A stretch of DNA of 64,000 nucleotides from Bacillota bacterium (GTDB lineage: Bacteria > Bacillota > DSM-12270 > Thermacetogeniales > Thermacetogeniaceae). Below, in pieces: positions 62,072 through 64,000 of the stretch. The notes under the pieces were generated by a model. That model had not been told where the DNA came from and ran no database searches. It saw nothing but the letters and a program-made list of their open reading frames with translations. Position numbers and translations under genes: made by a program. The stretch covers positions 1 to 64,000 of the forward strand of contig JABLXW010000007.1 of NCBI GenBank assembly GCA_013177945.1. Direction: 5' to 3'. Position 1 is the first letter of the stretch. Every line of letters begins with the position of its first letter.

Positions 62072-62116
62072 ATCTGAGTTGTCCCCAGTTTCCGGGGCAC
62101 CAAACTTAGCTCAGAT
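62072..62116. repeat. interrupted inverted repeat between groEL and bioY
   Basis: ATCTGAG (62072-62078) and CTCAGAT (62110-62116) form the outer arms; CAGTTT and AAACTT pairs lie inside. It could be a second weak terminator (CCTTTTGTTTG follows) or a relic element. Confidence 0.45.
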
Positions 62117-62197
62117 CCTTTTGTTTGTTGCTCGTGAGAATAAAGTAAAATATAACTGGGCCCGCAGCAAAACGTCAACTCCTGACTGTCTGCCTGG

Positions 62198-62226
62198 TTG
62201 ACTTTTTGGGGCCGCCAGGGTAAAAT
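62198..62226 (+). promoter_or_regulatory. SigA promoter of bioY
   Basis: TTGACT (62198-62203), 17-bp spacer, TAAAAT (62221-62226). The -10 covers the in-frame ATG at 62225, so translation must begin further on. No BirA-type operator was seen here. Confidence 0.8.
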
Positions 62227-62254
62227 GAAAGAAAATTTCTGGGAGGGATTGTCT

Positions 62255-62860
62255 TTGGCGGTAAGCACCTGGGAAAAACTGGAGAATTTGCGGTGGGAGG
62301 TATTCCACCGGCGGAAAACAACGGCCCTTCCGGTGAAGCTGGCGCTGAGCCTGCTCGGTGCTGCGGTCATCGGCCTGGCGGCCCAGATCAAGATCCCCCT
62401 TCCCTGGACTCCTGTTCCCATCACCGGGCAGACCTTTGCCGTGCTTTTAACGGGCGTCCTGCTGGGCGCCGACGGGGGCTTTCTGAGTTCGGCGCTCTAC
62501 CTCCTGCTTGGCGGGGCGGGAGTGCCCTGGTTCGCCGGAGCAAGCGGCGGGCTGGCGGCGCTGGCAGGGCCGACCGGCGGCTACCTTGCCGGCTTCATCG
62601 TGGCTGCATGCTTCACGGGTTTCATGTGCGACCGTTACTCCTTTGCGCGCCGGCTTCCGGGCCTGATTCTGGTGATGCTGGCCGCCAACTTCATCCTCAT
62701 CCACGGCCCGGGGCTGCTCTGGCTGGGCCACGCGACCGGAACGCACTCGTTCAGGGAACTCCTCATGCTCGGCACGCTTCCCTTCATTTCCGGAGACCTC
62801 GTCAAGATCGCGGCAGCCGCAGCACTGGCCCGCAGCATCCTCCCCCGGCGCGGGTTTTAA
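62255..62860 (+). CDS. bioY: BioY-type biotin transporter (ECF S component)
   Basis: A 201-residue, six-span protein with the BioY signature: AAQIKIPLPWTPVPITGQTF, AVLLTGVLLGADGGFLSSAL, YLLLGGAGVPWFAG, TGGYLAGFIVAA and ISGDLVKIAAAAAL. It binds biotin for uptake, alone or with an ECF energy module, which is not encoded nearby. TTG 62255 behind GGGAGGG at 7 nt is chosen because the upstream ATG overlaps the promoter. Confidence 0.92.
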   Translation: MAVSTWEKLENLRWEVFHRRKTTALPVKLALSLLGAAVIGLAAQIKIPLPWTPVPITGQTFAVLLTGVLLGADGGFLSSALYLLLGGAGVPWFAGASGGLAALAGPTGGYLAGFIVAACFTGFMCDRYSFARRLPGLILVMLAANFILIHGPGLLWLGHATGTHSFRELLMLGTLPFISGDLVKIAAAAALARSILPRRGF

Positions 62861-62930
62861 CGTAAGGCAGCCGTCCAGCAGCCCCTTGACAGGGAAAGAT
62901 TTACCGGATAAGATCAATTAAAACTTGCCG

Positions 62931-63046
62931 AGGGAAAGGGGAGTAGCCCGCAGGGCAGCAGCCCTGTGAGCCCGGGCGTCAGGACGCGCAAAAGACCACG
63001 CGCCGCCCTGGCTCCAAGCAGGCGCTTGGGTGCAAGACCTTTGTTC
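62931..63046 (+). promoter_or_regulatory. yybP-ykoY family Mn2+ riboswitch
   Basis: The conserved 5' segment AAAGGGGAGTAG (62935-62946) and 3' segment GCAAGACCTTTG (63032-63043) close the aptamer; the loop element GGCGTCAGGACG (62985-62996) sits between them in the L1 position, and paired helices (CAGGGC/GCCCTG) fill the rest. This family senses Mn2+ and commonly precedes P-type ATPases and Mn exporters, as it does here. Confidence 0.9.
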
Positions 63047-63089
63047 TGGTGGTGAATGTTTGCCGTACCGGGACAGAGGTCTTTTTCGT
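63035..63089 (+). terminator. regulated terminator of the yybP-ykoY riboswitch
   Basis: AGACCTTTGTTCT of the aptamer 3' strand (from 63035) can pair, with G-U pairs, to GGGACAGAGGTCT (63070-63082), followed by TTTTTCGTTTT. Aptamer closure would use up the same bases, so Mn2+ should prevent termination and switch the gene on. Confidence 0.75.
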
Positions 63090-63266
63090 TTTCCGGCACC
63101 TTCTTCGCTGCAGCCTAAACCTGATGCCGGAGTAATTCTTTCCGGGAAGGAAATCTTATTTTAAGGAGGCAGAGAAATTGGCACCAGCAAGGGCAGCCGG
63201 CCGGAGGTCCGGGAAGGATAATCTGATTTGCCCGTCCCACGGGGAGTGTACGGAGGGATGCTGCTT

Positions 63267-64000
63267 ATGTACTGGCACAGCCTAGAACCTGAAGAAATCG
63301 CGGCAAAGCTGGAGACTAACCTGGAACGGGGACTTACCCCGGAACAGGCGCGGGAAAGGCTCGCCACAACCGGCTACAACGAACTGGCGAAGACGAAGAA
63401 GAGGCCCCCCTGGCAGATGTTTTTCGACCAGTTCCGGGAGCTCCTCGTCCTCCTGCTGGTGGCGGCCGCCGTTGTCTCTGCCGCGGTAGGCGAAGTCCTC
63501 GATGCAGGGGTGATCCTTGCAATTGTGATCCTGAACGCCTGCATCGGATTCATCCAGGAGTACCGGGCAGAGCAGTCCCTGGAGGCCTTAAAGAAACTGG
63601 CCGCCCCCAGGGCGCGGGTGATCCGGGCGGGTGAAAAGCAGGAAGTAGCCACCCGGGAAGTCGTGCCCGGGGACCTGATCCTGATCGAAGCAGGAGACTT
63701 CATCCCTGCCGACGCGCGCCTCATCTCCAGCACGAACCTGAAGGTGGACGAATCGGCGCTCACCGGCGAATCGGAACCGGTGGAAAAACAGGCCCTGCTC
63801 CTGCCCGATGAGGAAATCGGGATCGGAGACCGCACCAACCTGGTCTTCATGGGAACAACCGCAACCTACGGAAACGGCACCGCCGTCGTGGTTGCAACCG
63901 GCATGAGGACAGAAATCGGAAAGATTGCCGGGATGCTGGAAGAAATGCCCCGGGAGCAGACGCCCCTCCAGCGCAAACTGGAAGAAATCAGCAAGTGGCT
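63267..64000 (+). CDS. P-type cation-transporting ATPase, P2 (Ca2+/Mn2+-like), 3' end outside window
   Basis: First 244 residues of a P2-type ATPase. The N-terminal cation-ATPase domain starts MYWHSLEPEEIAAKLETNLE, with GLTPEQARERLATTGYNEL; spans follow (LLVLLLVAAAVVSAAVGEVL, GVILAIVILNACIGFIQEYR), then the actuator domain with VVPGDLILIEAGDFIPADAR and the TGES loop DESALTGESEPVEKQ. The phosphorylation site (DKTGT) lies beyond the window. The Mn2+ riboswitch in its leader suggests Mn2+ (or Ca2+/Mn2+) export. ATG 63267 has GGAGGG at 9 nt. Confidence 0.92.
   Translation, partial: MYWHSLEPEEIAAKLETNLERGLTPEQARERLATTGYNELAKTKKRPPWQMFFDQFRELLVLLLVAAAVVSAAVGEVLDAGVILAIVILNACIGFIQEYRAEQSLEALKKLAAPRARVIRAGEKQEVATREVVPGDLILIEAGDFIPADARLISSTNLKVDESALTGESEPVEKQALLLPDEEIGIGDRTNLVFMGTTATYGNGTAVVVATGMRTEIGKIAGMLEEMPREQTPLQRKLEEISKW

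Overview
The window reads as one contiguous stretch of a GC-rich chromosome from a Gram-positive, spore-forming, motile anaerobe of the class Clostridia (Bacillota). The evidence is a DegS/DegU-Tad pilus-comF-flagellar gene order on one strand, a YvyF-type flagellar protein, SLH-domain wall amidase, GerMN and PdaB-like sporulation proteins, agr-type peptide signalling, a CIRCE/HrcA-type groE operon, and many GTG and TTG starts behind strong Shine-Dalgarno sequences. No outer-membrane secretin accompanies the Tad genes, as expected for a monoderm. I cannot name the genus. No rRNA, tRNA, CRISPR array or complete insertion sequence was seen.

Layout. 1-24.9 kb is almost entirely minus strand: flagellar genes yvyF, flgM, flgN, flgK; an MFS exporter and a DUF1614 protein; comFA/comFC; azlCD; a complete type IVb (Tad/Flp) pilus locus (flp, prepilin peptidase, tadE, tadG-like, cpaB, cpaE with a receiver domain, cpaF, tadB, tadC); degS/degU; then a phosphohexomutase, a DUF421 protein and an OFA-family antiporter. 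25.3-29.0 kb is a visibly AT-richer island: a promoter-driven HTH-methyltransferase fusion converging on a candidate restriction nuclease that is co-transcribed with a small C-type regulator, bounded by two 14-bp identical repeats. 29-35 kb holds housekeeping genes (yfcE-like, rdgB, rph, class I fumarase, an MBL hydrolase, murI) and an acetate-type transporter with a long structured leader. 35-41.2 kb has an SLH amidase, a GerMN protein and an agr-like cassette: agrB, agrD, two paralogous small membrane proteins, and a Spo0B/AgrC-type kinase without a response regulator.

41.3-64 kb contains a secreted TPR/copper-amine-oxidase-like protein behind a c-di-GMP-I riboswitch, UspA, an ArsB/NhaD-type permease, polysaccharide deacetylases, an OmpR/PhoR two-component system, a processive glycosyltransferase, an amidohydrolase, a B12-radical SAM enzyme, a MATE exporter, an alcohol dehydrogenase-like protein lacking the usual catalytic cysteine, an orphan trpF, groESL under a perfect CIRCE operator, bioY, and a P-type cation ATPase under a yybP-ykoY (Mn2+) riboswitch cut by the window edge.

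The theme is surface life and its control: flagella, Tad pili and DNA uptake together, two-component and peptide signalling, and a c-di-GMP sensor. The two places most likely to hold undescribed biology are the agr-like cassette with its duplicated membrane proteins (about 38.2-41.2 kb) and the doubly regulated restriction-modification island (25.3-29.0 kb).
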